The notes under the pieces: model-generated | The model's input: the letters and a program-made list of their open reading frames with translations, nothing else | Told to the model about the DNA's origin: nothing | Databases searched by the model: none | Shown here: piece after piece, positions 1 to 8,492 of the stretch | Numbering within the stretch: position 1 is the stretch's first letter | How the letters are laid out: each line of letters starts with the position of its first letter | Program-made: the position numbers and the translations under genes | Assembly: GCF_014201655.1 (NCBI RefSeq) | Contig: NZ_JACHEX010000003.1 | Span: forward strand, 62,001 to 126,000 | Direction: 5' to 3' | From: Thermosipho japonicus | GTDB lineage: Bacteria > Thermotogota > Thermotogae > Thermotogales > Fervidobacteriaceae | Length of the DNA stretch: 64,000 bases

Positions 1-286
1 ATTTCGCACCCTACTAATTACTTTTTCTATTTGTTGCATACAGCCAGAAAATGTTGCTTTTGGTAAATGCAATTGGACTGACAAAAAATTGATTTGGAGG
101 ATTATAAAAAGTTGTTGATTAGAAGCAGCTATGTGGATTGTAGAGAGAGAAAAAATATATTCTCTTTCCAAAAGCAGGGTTTGAAAATGAATTATATGGT
201 AAAGTAAAGCAAATAGTAGTTACTTTGTTTATTTGATAATATACAAACTATTTTTTAACAATATATGAAATTTTAGTTATTACAAC
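1..286. other. Gene-free left edge
   Basis: No open reading frame with a ribosome site is visible. Short stretches such as 40-120 look like decayed coding sequence, but I recognise no family. The next supported element is the promoter at 287-316. Confidence 0.4.
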
Positions 287-316
287 TTGACTTTTACAAA
301 AAAAGTATGGTAGTAT
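287..316 (+). promoter_or_regulatory. Sigma-70-type promoter of the truncated metallophosphoesterase/RES unit
   Basis: TTGACT (287-292) and TAGTAT (311-316) are separated by 18 bases, about 40 bases upstream of the ATG at 356. The same pair of hexamers with the same spacing precedes the second metallophosphoesterase copy on the minus strand (48951-48922), although the spacer sequences differ. That conservation supports a real promoter. Confidence 0.6.
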
Positions 317-349
317 TTTGTTAGGTTGATTTCTTTATTTTTAGGGAGG

Positions 350-661
350 ATAGGGATGAGTAAATCGGTTATTGTGAGTGATTTACACATCGGTGACATG
401 TCTGATGCTGATGATTTTTATACCTCCGGTAATTTTGAAAAATTTATAGCCTTTCTTGAATATATTGAAAAAGATGAGGAAATAGAAAAAATAATTATAG
501 CAGGCGATTTATTTGAACTATGGCAATGTAAAGTTGAAAAAATTCTACAAATGTATGTTGATTTATGGAAAGTTTTACTTAAATTAAAAGAAACAGGAAA
601 AAAGATAATTTATATCCCCGGCAATCATGATTCCCTTCCTTTTGCAAAGTTAGTTTACAAA
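350..661 (+). repeat. Left arm of a long inverted duplication (metallophosphoesterase 5' region)
   Basis: This segment matches 48894-48583 on the opposite strand with only about four differences in the roughly 305 coding bases. It runs from just before the start codon to codon 102, where the two copies diverge abruptly. The arms are about 48 kb apart in inverted orientation. Confidence 0.9.
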
Positions 662-736
662 TATTTTTATTCCTACCTTTTGATTTCGCTTATACTTAAA
701 TTATTTAATACTTCGAAAAGATTGGAGAGATTTTGA
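356..736 (+). pseudogene. Truncated metallophosphoesterase
   Basis: The ATG at 356 follows the ribosome site AGGGAGGA, so I prefer it to an upstream in-frame start. The first 102 residues are those of a calcineurin-like (LpxH-type) metallophosphoesterase, with SDLHIGD, AGDLFE and PGNHD metal-binding motifs. After Lys102 the frame enters an unrelated 24-residue hydrophobic tail and stops. The C-terminal GH metal motif seen in the second copy (48403-48888) is missing, so activity is unlikely. The stop overlaps the ATG of the next gene (TGATG), so translation is probably coupled. This looks like a recombination product in which the 5' part of one gene replaced the 5' part of the gene ahead of the RES gene. 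Confidence 0.8.
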
Positions 737-1956
737 TGAAAAATGATGAAAATTATTGTTGTACAAAGTGTTTTGAAGATAACCATATAAAAGATTACAT
801 AAAAAGCAAAGGAACAATAGGAAAATGTAGTATATGCCAAAAGGAGAACGTTCATATTTCAAAATTTTCTGATGTTGCTAATTTTATTATAGAAGGTTTG
901 AGAAAAGCATACGATATCGTTGAAAATGAAGGATTCTGGGATCCAGAGGCAAAATGCTTTAAAAACCCTGTAAATGATAACAATATAGGGAAATCAATAT
1001 TTAAAATACTCTTTTCTGAAGAAAAGATCTTTTCTAACGATTTTGATGAAAAAGCTGCAAAAGAATTTTTGCAAAAGTTAATGAATTCTATTAAACCAAC
1101 TAAAAGAGATATAGCAAAAGGTGATAACGATTTGTACTCTGATATAGAAAGTCCAAATTGGATGTTTATAGGTGAGTTTTATTATTCTGAGGATGAGGAA
1201 AAAAAGAAAAAATTATTTTATTCTTGGAATGAGTTCAAAAAAGTTACAAAATATAATTTTAGATTCTTTGACGTATCCAAATGTAAAAAAAGAATAGAAT
1301 TACTTAGGGAACTTAAAAACATATTTAATAAAATGGAAAAAGAACTTCCAGAAGGTAAAACACTTTATCGATCAAGGATTTACAACAATCCTCTCGAAAA
1401 TTTAAAAATACCTTGTGATATAGGACCAGCACCGATTAATAATACAAAAAATAATAGGTTTAGCCCAGCTGGTATATCTTACATGTATTTATCAGAAGAT
1501 ATGGAAACTTGTATTAATGAAGTAAACCCACAAATAAAAGATAATGTACTCGTCGGGGAATTTAAATTGAAAAAGAAAATAAATATATTAAATTTAACAG
1601 ATAGTCCAGTTAAAAGTATATTTTGTAATGATTATGACCACAAAGTAAGAATGATTTTCAAAAATTTTATAATTAAATTTGCTGAAGAAGTCAGTAAACC
1701 AATGAAAATAAGCGATAACAAAGAAATTGAATATGTACCTACGCAAGTTTTATCAGAATATGTTAGAAAGCTTGGATATAAAGGAATAATGTATAAAAGC
1801 TCATTGAATAAAGATAGTTATAATTATGTTCTCTTCTTTGGACCAGAAGATGATAATAACGAATATATTGAGTACTTTGAAAACTATTTAGAACTTAAAA
1901 ATTTATTCAATGTTGAAATAACTAAGATTAAAATAACTTATAAAAAGAAAAACTAA
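736..1956 (+). CDS. HEPN/RES-type RES-domain protein (putative NAD+-consuming toxin)
   Basis: The start at 736 follows GGAGAG at 724-729. About 406 residues. The N-terminus has a four-cysteine zinc-ribbon-like segment (CTKC near residue 10, CSIC near 35), followed by a helical region typical of the N-terminal domain fused to RES proteins. The C-terminal half is a RES domain: YRSR near residue 215, then NRFSPAG, YLSED and INEV, and finally YKSS followed by YVLFFGPED. These supply the R, E and S for which the family is named. Characterised RES toxins degrade NAD+ and normally pair with an Xre-type antitoxin; none is visible here. The neighbours are a metallophosphoesterase fragment and a broken DUF3800-like gene. 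Family assignment is firm; the toxin role is inferred. Confidence 0.8.
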   Translation: MKNDENYCCTKCFEDNHIKDYIKSKGTIGKCSICQKENVHISKFSDVANFIIEGLRKAYDIVENEGFWDPEAKCFKNPVNDNNIGKSIFKILFSEEKIFSNDFDEKAAKEFLQKLMNSIKPTKRDIAKGDNDLYSDIESPNWMFIGEFYYSEDEEKKKKLFYSWNEFKKVTKYNFRFFDVSKCKKRIELLRELKNIFNKMEKELPEGKTLYRSRIYNNPLENLKIPCDIGPAPINNTKNNRFSPAGISYMYLSEDMETCINEVNPQIKDNVLVGEFKLKKKINILNLTDSPVKSIFCNDYDHKVRMIFKNFIIKFAEEVSKPMKISDNKEIEYVPTQVLSEYVRKLGYKGIMYKSSLNKDSYNYVLFFGPEDDNNEYIEYFENYLELKNLFNVEITKIKITYKKKN

Positions 1957-1974
1957 ATTATGGAGAGTGATTTT

Positions 1975-2868
1975 ATGCTTTTTGACTTAGATGATATTAA
2001 TATCAATATATTTGTAGATGAAAAAAAGAAGGTAAATAATAAATGGAATTATATTGGAATGTTGCTTGTGAAAGAACCATTCGAAAAAGAAATTATAAGT
2101 TTTCTGAAGAAAACGCAAGAAGAGGAAAAAATAAATGAAATGAAATATAAAGATATAAAAATTAAAAGCGGAAGATACAAAGTAGCAATGAAGTGGCTTG
2201 ATCTTATTCAAGAAAATTTTTTGCCACATCCAGAATGTAAGTTTTTTATAAATATTTTTAGGAATAGACAGCCAAAAACTTAATTATTCATTTTTTGGAG
2301 CAGAAAGTGAAAGTGAAAAGTATTATCATTCTTACAACCGTTTTTTCAGAACAGTAATAAAAAGTTCTTGGAGTCACTTTTTAAAAAATCAAAATACTAA
2401 TTATGTGATAAAACAAGTATTTCATGATGCGGAAGGAGTTCTTGAAACACAACAACCACATTTTAAAAGACAATTAAAAAAAGCATTTGAAGAAGATAAT
2501 ACTTTGAAAATATTAGATAAAGAAATAAAATTTGTAAACTCTAATCCAAATAAGGAAAAAGATTATAAAAACTATTCATATTTTATAGAATTAATTGATT
2601 TGATTTTGGGAGTAGTTTCTTTTTCATATGATTGTAAGCACGATTTTAATAAAGTAAACTCTCAGAAGATAGAAGCTAGAAAAAATATGGCTTCAAAAAT
2701 AAATATAATATTATGGCAGATTTTTAACAAAAAAGCTTATTTTAAAAATTTTGATGTATCTTTTTTCCTAAAAATACATATGATGAAAATGTACCTGCTG
2801 AAAATTCTTTTTTTAAAAGACAACCAATCATTTTAGAACAACAAAATTTTGAAGAAATATATAAATAA
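1975..2868 (+). pseudogene. DUF3800-like gene broken by two frameshifts
   Basis: The ATG at 1975 has GGAG at 1962-1965; an upstream in-frame ATG at 1960 has no site. The product reads FVDEKK, EMKYKDI, then stops at 2283. A shift of one frame near the A-run at about 2274 restores a continuous protein (YNRFFRTVIKSSW, VFHDAEG, IKFVNSNPN, YFIELIDLILG). A second shift in the T-run at about 2765 gives an end at 2868. This order resembles the RNase H-like DUF3800 family: an N-terminal Asp-Glu strand and a late segment of the 'DSK...ADLIAG' kind. Both breaks lie in homopolymers, so sequencing error or slippage is possible. Otherwise the gene is dead. Confidence 0.55.
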
Positions 2869-3035
2869 ATTAGAAAGCTTTTGTTCGCACACTTTTTTAA
2901 CAAAAAAATCCAACTATCTTCTTCAAGCAGATAATTTTTAAAAGGCTTTTTTTGAACTTTTCTTGAATATTCAAAAAAATCAAATCAAAAAATATTAATA
3001 TAACTGGAATGTTTGGTAATTTTAATGTTTTTTGT

Positions 3036-3078
3036 TATAATACTAATTATAATTAGTATATTTATGATTAGTATAATT
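3036..3078 (+). promoter_or_regulatory. Promoter and perfect 20-bp palindrome ahead of the first ATPase
   Basis: TATAAT at 3036-3041 overlaps a perfect palindrome at 3040-3059 (half-site ATACTAATTA). A partial copy, ATGATTAGTATAAT, follows at 3065-3078. The palindrome would cover the -10 box and transcription start, so it is a likely operator. The element is specific to this gene within the window. Confidence 0.6.
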
Positions 3079-3095
3079 GTATTTAGTTATATTAA

Positions 3096-4478
3096 ATGGG
3101 TGGTGATATTATTTTTATAAATCGATTTGAAGAAAAGAAATTACTCGATGAAATACTTACCTCTTCCAAAAAAGAAGTTTTTATATTATACGGAAGAAGG
3201 CGTGTCGGAAAAAGTGCTTTGTTAAAAGAAGTTTCTAAAAATAAAAAAACTCTATTTTATACCGCTAGAAAAATATCAAAAACTGAACAATTAAATAGTT
3301 TTTCTAAAAGTGTTGGAAATTTTTTAAATATGGGAAATATAAGATTTGAAAATTGGGAAGATGCTTTTAGAACCTTATTTAATTATTCAAAAAGAGAAAA
3401 TATAGTTATCATTCTTGATGAATTTCAATATCTTGCAGAAAAAAATGAAGAGATAATTTCTATTCTTCAAATCTTACTAGATGAGTTTGATGACTCTAAA
3501 ATTAAACTCATTCTTTGCGGTTCAAGTATAAGTTTTATGGAAGGTATATTAGCTTATAAAAATCCATTATACGGAAGAAAAACTGGGAGTTTAAAATTAA
3601 ATCCTATTTCTTTTGAAAATTTAAAGCTTTTCATACCAGAGTATAATTATCACCAATTAATTGAAACCTATTCAATAATTGGAGGTATTCCATATTATCT
3701 AACTTTATGGAATGGAAAAACAGATTTGTTTTCAAACATTGAAAATTTATTTTTAAAACTTGGTGCACCGTTAAAAGAAGAACCATATTTTATTTTGTAT
3801 CAAGAGTTAAGAGAGCCTGCAATCTATCAATCTATACTTGAAGCCCTTGCAAGTGGTAGAAATAAAATCAATGAAATTACATCATTTATTGGAGAAAATG
3901 ATTCTCGAAAAATACAACCGTATTTGAAATCACTCATTAACTTAAAACTGATAAAAAGAATTACTCCCGCGCTTTTAAAAAATCCACACAGAACCAAAAA
4001 TTTCTTGTACGTTATTGACGATCAGCTGTTTAGATTCTGGTATAGATATATTTTCCCATACAAAGAAAGCGTAGATTTAAATGAATATGGAAATGTTTTG
4101 GATTTAATTGAAAATGATTTTTCACAATATGTTTCATTTGAATTTGAAAAGCAAAGTGTAAATTACTTAAAAAGGCGTTTTAATTTAATTGAAGCGGGAA
4201 ATTTCTGGAAAAAAGACGTTGAGATAGATATGTTAGGGAAAGACAAAGAAGGGAAAATATATGCTGCTGAAATAAAATGGAGAAATAAAAAGATGAATAT
4301 GAAGGATTTTTATAATTTGAAAAACAAAGTCGAGAAAATAGAATTGAATGTAGACTATTTTATTTTAGTTTCAAAAAGTGGTTTTGAAGAAAATCTTTCT
4401 GAAATAGATGATAATATATACTTTATTGAATTTAGCAAAGAAAAAGGTTGGCAAGATTGGCACGGTGTAAAAAGATAA
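3096..4478 (+). CDS. P-loop ATPase with C-terminal PD-(D/E)XK domain (ATPase_2 + DUF234)
   Basis: 460 residues from the ATG at 3096. Walker A is GRRRVGKS (Lys39), Walker B is IILDEF (Asp108-Glu109), followed by a CGSS sensor segment and YGRKTG. A DUF234-type C-terminus has FRFWYRYI and the nuclease-like motif VEID...AAEIKW. This archaeal-type family is often expanded in thermophiles and its function is largely unknown. The ATG at 3096 has no ribosome site. The only good one (GGTGGTGAT, 3099-3107) lies inside the reading frame and points to an ATT at 3111, exactly where the paralog at 8493 has its ATG. The real product may therefore begin IFINRFEE. It stands alone, downstream of its own palindromic promoter. 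Confidence 0.85.
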   Translation: MGGDIIFINRFEEKKLLDEILTSSKKEVFILYGRRRVGKSALLKEVSKNKKTLFYTARKISKTEQLNSFSKSVGNFLNMGNIRFENWEDAFRTLFNYSKRENIVIILDEFQYLAEKNEEIISILQILLDEFDDSKIKLILCGSSISFMEGILAYKNPLYGRKTGSLKLNPISFENLKLFIPEYNYHQLIETYSIIGGIPYYLTLWNGKTDLFSNIENLFLKLGAPLKEEPYFILYQELREPAIYQSILEALASGRNKINEITSFIGENDSRKIQPYLKSLINLKLIKRITPALLKNPHRTKNFLYVIDDQLFRFWYRYIFPYKESVDLNEYGNVLDLIENDFSQYVSFEFEKQSVNYLKRRFNLIEAGNFWKKDVEIDMLGKDKEGKIYAAEIKWRNKKMNMKDFYNLKNKVEKIELNVDYFILVSKSGFEENLSEIDDNIYFIEFSKEKGWQDWHGVKR

Positions 4479-4503
4479 CAAATTCTTGTTTTACCAGGAG
4501 CAT

Positions 4504-4792
4504 CTAATAGCTGTAATTTAGATTTTCTAAATGCTCTCTTATTTTCCTCAAGTAAGTACTTTTTATTTGCACTTGGTATAATTTCAAAAAGTCATTAGGA
4601 GTATAAATTATTAAATCTTTACTTTTCTCTCAACAACACATTTCTATACTCGCTAATTATCCTACTGTCAGCACATATTAATAGTTTTTCTGAAAGAACT
4701 AAATTCAAAATTTTAGCAAGGGGGCTTTCAGGTTTTAATATTCCAGAAACTATTACATTAGTATCAACAACTACCTTCACCTCGCTCCTCAT
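4504..4792 (-). pseudogene. Broken PIN-domain toxin
   Basis: On the minus strand an ATG at 4792 (or GTG at 4780) starts KVVVDTNVIVSGILKPESP, the N-terminus of a PIN-family (COG1569/VapC-like) ribonuclease. The frame stops at 4619 after about 57 residues. Another frame continues with KDLIIYTPNDFLKLY, resembling the last strand and helix of such toxins, to 4504. The central part with further catalytic acidic residues is deleted. The start overlaps the end of the antitoxin-like reading frame, the usual operon arrangement. Confidence 0.6.
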
Positions 4793-5053
4793 CAATTACT
4801 TTGTCTATTTCCTCGTCACTGATTTTATCTAACCCTTTTTGTTTTGAAATAAGTTTCATTTTTTCAACGGCTCTCATAGCTTTTACCTGTCTAAATGCTG
4901 CTAAAGTACTTTCAATATCTTCAATATCATTTTCGATACGGATAACAATTGCTTTTGGCTTCCCATTTGAAGTAATAATTGTTTCATTTTCTTTCCATAA
5001 AATAGCGGGTTAGAACGTATTTCTTTGCTTCTTACATAGCGTATTTTACTCAT
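4764..5053 (-). pseudogene. Frameshifted Phd/YefM-like antitoxin
   Basis: The ATG at 5053 has an excellent ribosome site (GGAGGTGAT). The first 16 codons (MSKIRYVRSKEIRSNP) lead into a different frame, where ETIITSNGKPKAIVIRIE, the hallmark of Phd/YefM antitoxins, continues to the stop at 4764. One base gained or lost near 5005 explains the break. It precedes the PIN toxin remnant in the standard antitoxin-toxin order. With both partners broken, the module is dead. Confidence 0.6.
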
Positions 5054-5437
5054 AATATCACCTCCAATATCTTACTTTAGGTCATACCATATTTTATATT
5101 TTAATCAAAATATGAGTAATTTCTTGTTTTTTTAAAGTTCAAAATAAATTTTGCATAAAATAAAATTTAATCAACTAATAGAAAATAAAATGCATTTATT
5201 AACAATTTTGTGCAATGAAAAACGCACGTGTATCAATCTTAAGTTATAAAAATAGTTTTTTAAAGATTATACAAAAACTATATATGATTTTACTTTTTGA
5301 AAATCATGAAAGAGAATTGAATAAGATTTAGGCGTAAGAAGATGAATATTAGTTTTAAATGCATGAAAATGTAAATATTGATCTTTGAAGATACAAATCT
5401 TAAGATTTATCATATACTTAAATTAAAATGATTAATC
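5054..5437. other. Gene-free interval
   Basis: AT-rich sequence between the decayed toxin-antitoxin pair and the end of the next ATPase gene. I see no ORF, hairpin terminator or repeat that I would defend. Confidence 0.5.
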
Positions 5438-6607
5438 TTACCACAAAAAACCAAGTACCCACAATGGAATTTTATTTTTGATTGGAATGTCAAGATCATC
5501 TCTTATCACAAAATCTGAATTTTTTATCTTTTTGTTTTTACCTCCAACTTCTATTTTATAACTATCAAACACAAAATCCCCATCTTTTTCATTTTTAATT
5601 GAATATACTTTTCCAATTTCTTTCAAAGCAAAAACCACAAATGCTTCTCTGAAATTACCAATTTCACCATCAAAAATATGGTAAAATGATGGATCAGAAA
5701 GAAATATTTTATCACCTTTTGTATTAACTTTAAAGTTCTCTTTTTTGTTCACTATATTTATTAGTCCTGATTCTTGTAACACATATAGTATTTCGTATAA
5801 TTTTTGCTTTCCAACGTTCCATTCTCTGCACATTGATTCAACATTAACAGTTGGAATTTTTGAATAAATTAAATAGCTAACAATAGCCCATATTAATCTT
5901 AAATGGTTATCTCTAATAGTTTCTAGAAAATATGGAATATCACTATAAATTGTCTTTTCAAGAACATTTTTCATTTTTTCTGAAAAATTTCCTTCAATAT
6001 AAAAAGGACGAGTTCCTGAAATTGAATAATTTTTAAAATATTTCAAAATATCTACATCCTTTGTTATCGAAATAATATATTCTCTGTCAAAATCAAATGG
6101 TGAAGAAATTTTATTAAATTTTTTTCCAGTTTCAAAGTATAAATACTCTCTAAAAGATAATAACGGTAGTTTTACTTTAACAAATCTTCTTGAAAGGTCA
6201 GAAATTCCTTTCCTTAAAATAATGCTACTGCTATCACTTATCCAGATTTTTTTATTTGGGAAAGAATCATACAACGATTTTATTTGAATGCTCCAGTTGT
6301 TCAAATAATGGACTTCATCAACAATTAATCCATTAAAACCTTCTTGAAAAACACTTTCTCCAAGATCATAAAGTGAAATTTGTGAAAACAGTGGATCGTC
6401 TCCTGAAACATAAAATAGATTATTCTTTTTTGCACTCATTAACAAATAAGTTGTCTTACCTACTCCCCTTGGACCATATATTAACAAACCTCTTTCATTT
6501 TCAAATTTTTCAATATTTTCAAAATAAAGTCTTTTTTTATTAGGAAGAAAATTAATCATTCTTTCTTTTTTCTCTTCAAATTTTTCAAGTATTTCTACTT
6601 TTTTCAT
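5438..6607 (-). CDS. P-loop ATPase with C-terminal nuclease-like domain (AAA_14 + DUF4143-like)
   Basis: 389 residues from the ATG at 6607, chosen because GGGGGT lies just upstream; an in-frame ATG at 6637 lies inside the promoter. Walker A is GPRGVGKTT (Lys51), Walker B is LIVDEVHYL, the sensor segment is SDSSS, and SRRF...LSFREYL is typical of AAA_14/DUF4143 proteins. A winged-helix-like region precedes a C-terminal domain with GDFVFD...IEVGGKNK, the PD-(D/E)XK-like signature of this archaeal-type subfamily. It differs clearly from the neighbouring ATPases. Its promoter carries two copies of a palindrome (6657-6720). The role is unknown; nucleic-acid maintenance or a selfish or defense function is possible. 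Confidence 0.85.
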   Translation of the reverse strand: MKKVEILEKFEEKKERMINFLPNKKRLYFENIEKFENERGLLIYGPRGVGKTTYLLMSAKKNNLFYVSGDDPLFSQISLYDLGESVFQEGFNGLIVDEVHYLNNWSIQIKSLYDSFPNKKIWISDSSSIILRKGISDLSRRFVKVKLPLLSFREYLYFETGKKFNKISSPFDFDREYIISITKDVDILKYFKNYSISGTRPFYIEGNFSEKMKNVLEKTIYSDIPYFLETIRDNHLRLIWAIVSYLIYSKIPTVNVESMCREWNVGKQKLYEILYVLQESGLINIVNKKENFKVNTKGDKIFLSDPSFYHIFDGEIGNFREAFVVFALKEIGKVYSIKNEKDGDFVFDSYKIEVGGKNKKIKNSDFVIRDDLDIPIKNKIPLWVLGFLW

Positions 6608-6642
6608 ATTTTTACCCCCATTAATTCGTTCTATCACAAAAC

Positions 6643-6720
6643 TATTATACCATATTATCGTTTTATAATAAAACGTTATATAGGTTTAATATTAAATATC
6701 GCTTTATAATAAAACGATAT
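6643..6720 (-). promoter_or_regulatory. Promoter with two palindromic operators
   Basis: On the minus strand an extended -10 (TGGTATAAT, box at 6648-6643) lies downstream of two palindromes of the form CGTTTTAT-A-ATAAAACG. One is perfect at 6659-6675. The other, at 6697-6719, has arms TATCGCTTTAT and ATAAAACGATA with one mismatch. Their centres are 41 bp apart, about four helical turns. The proximal copy covers the -35 position, so negative autoregulation or looping is plausible. Confidence 0.6.
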
Positions 6721-6930
6721 TAGGCAAAAAATGTTTTAAAACAGAACGATCATTTATTTATAAACAAAACTTTTGAAAATTGTATAAAAGAGTGTTGTAT
6801 TGTCAAAGAGTAATAAAATAGCAATTTTCACACCGATCCAAGAATTTATTTCTTGAAGCTTTCCCTCTATGTTTTTTTATCATCATATTAATCCATTAAA
6901 TTAGAGAATAACAACTAACTTTTCATTTTT

Positions 6931-6990
6931 AGTCAATACACTGACTAAATTAGGCCCAATTTGGTCAGTGTAATGACTATATGTTATAAT
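6931..6990 (+). promoter_or_regulatory. Promoter with a 21-bp inverted repeat
   Basis: Arms 6931-6951 and 6958-6978 pair at 19 of 21 positions around a 6-base loop (core ACTGAC/GTCAGT). TATAAT follows at 6985-6990 in the context ATGTTATAAT. The right arm spans the -35 position. The repeat resembles none of the neighbouring operators. Confidence 0.6.
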
Positions 6991-7014
6991 ATAACTTATC
7001 CAGGAGGTGAAAAT

Positions 7015-8391
7015 ATGGATTTTTCATATGTCTATAGCCAAAATCCATGGTGGGAAGATAGCAAATCAATATATCTTGATATGCATATAAGAAAATTTGA
7101 AAAAAGTAAATTTAAGTACATACCTTGTTTTATGAAAAATTTAAAAAATTACAAGAATGGTATTTACATATTAAAAGGTCCAAGGCAGATTGGAAAAACA
7201 ACAGTATTAAAACTTCTCATCAAAGATCTTATTGAAAAAAATGTTAATCCATCAAATATCCTTTATGTAACCCTTGATTTAATAAGCAACGAGAACGACC
7301 TTACGCAAATTCTAATTGATTATTTTTCCATTAAAAACAACATAAAAGAAAAAAAGTATTTGTTCCTTGATGAAATTTCAAGTGTAAATAATTGGCAGAA
7401 ATCTATTAAATATCTATATGATACAGGAAGACTAGAAAATGCATTTGTAGTATTAACTGGCTCTTCTTCATATGATTTAAAAAAATCTTCTGAAAGACTT
7501 CCTGGAAGAAGGGAATTTGGGAAAGATATAGTGTATTTACCAGTTTCTTTTAAAGAGTATATTACTCAAAATCACAAGATCGACTTTCAGTACAAATTGG
7601 AAGATTTATTCGAAATTAGTGAAAAAGAGTTAAAAACATTAAATCTAAAACTTACAAGGTTTAAAGAAGATTTTAAAACATACATTAATACTGGAGGGTT
7701 TCCAAAAGTAATTAACGATTTCTTTGAAAATAACTCTATATCTGAAGAAACTTTAAATACATATACAAACTACTTGTATGGTGATATTGAACGGTTTAAT
7801 CGTTCAAGGTTAATATTAAATCAATTACTTTTTAAGATTCCAGATTTAATAGGTCAACGTTTTTCCTGGAATTCTCTTTATAATGAAATTGAAGGAACTG
7901 GTTCGAAAAATACAATTGAGGATTACTTTACCTTATTAAGCATGAATTTTCTTTTTGGAATTTTATTTTTCTATGACTTTCCTAAAAAAACAATTAAACC
8001 TAAAAAGCAAAAAAAGATTTACCCAATAGATTTAATTATAACATTTGTTATAGAAAAAATTACTAACACCCAAATTAAATTACCTGTAAAAATTGAGCAA
8101 ATTGTCTTTACCCACCTTTTAAAATACTCAAAAGATTTACCTGAGGGATTAATGTTATATAACGGACCATATTTTTGGTACTCTCAGAAAGGAAAGGAAA
8201 TTGATTTCTTAATTAATCTAAAAAGTGACATTATTCCAATAGAAGTTAAATTTCAAAACAACATTTCTCCTTCTGATTACTTAACAATGAAAAAAGTATT
8301 TCAAAAAGGTATTTTAATAACAAAAAATAGTGTATTTAAAAAGGATAATATAGTAGCACTTCCAATTGAATCATTTTTACTTATTACGTAA
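7015..8391 (+). CDS. P-loop ATPase with PD-(D/E)XK domain (AAA_14 + DUF4143), paralog 1
   Basis: 459 residues from the ATG at 7015, directly after GGAGGTGA; upstream in-frame starts lie before the -10 box at 6985 and cannot be used. The N-terminus MDFSYVYSQNPWW is shared with the gene at 10570. Walker A GPRQIGKTT (Lys61), Walker B LFLDEIS, sensor LTGSSSYDL and ERLPGRR match AAA_14. The C-terminus has YNGPYFWYS and EIDFLI...IPIEVKF, the DUF4143 nuclease-like motif with D, E and K all present. It is a clear paralog of 10570-11958 along its whole length, yet the two promoters carry unrelated palindromes. Function unknown. Confidence 0.9.
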   Translation: MDFSYVYSQNPWWEDSKSIYLDMHIRKFEKSKFKYIPCFMKNLKNYKNGIYILKGPRQIGKTTVLKLLIKDLIEKNVNPSNILYVTLDLISNENDLTQILIDYFSIKNNIKEKKYLFLDEISSVNNWQKSIKYLYDTGRLENAFVVLTGSSSYDLKKSSERLPGRREFGKDIVYLPVSFKEYITQNHKIDFQYKLEDLFEISEKELKTLNLKLTRFKEDFKTYINTGGFPKVINDFFENNSISEETLNTYTNYLYGDIERFNRSRLILNQLLFKIPDLIGQRFSWNSLYNEIEGTGSKNTIEDYFTLLSMNFLFGILFFYDFPKKTIKPKKQKKIYPIDLIITFVIEKITNTQIKLPVKIEQIVFTHLLKYSKDLPEGLMLYNGPYFWYSQKGKEIDFLINLKSDIIPIEVKFQNNISPSDYLTMKKVFQKGILITKNSVFKKDNIVALPIESFLLIT

Positions 8392-8415
8392 AATTTCAAA
8401 ACCGGATTTTTTATA

Positions 8416-8475
8416 ATTATAGTTTAAACTATTATAGTTCAAACTATAATATTTTTGACAATAATATGGTATAAT
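8416..8475 (+). promoter_or_regulatory. Promoter with tandem palindromes
   Basis: A nearly perfect 35-base palindrome (8416-8450) contains two 14-base palindromes, ATAGTTTAAACTAT (8419-8432) and ATAGTTCAAACTAT (8435-8448), spaced 16 bp centre to centre. An extended -10 (TGGTATAAT, box at 8470-8475) lies just downstream, and the second palindrome reaches the -35 position. TTGACA at 8455-8460 is too close to the -10 box to be its partner. Confidence 0.6.
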
Positions 8476-8492
8476 CTTTTCGAGGCGATATT

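Noticed and set aside
2869-3035. Terminator after the DUF3800-like gene
   Set aside because: TTTTGTT/AACAAAA can pair near 2880-2910, but the stem is AT-only, with a long loop and no proper T-run after it.
8455-8460. TTGACA as -35 box of the ATPase at 8493
   Set aside because: Only nine bases separate it from TATAAT at 8470; the real -35 position lies within the palindrome.
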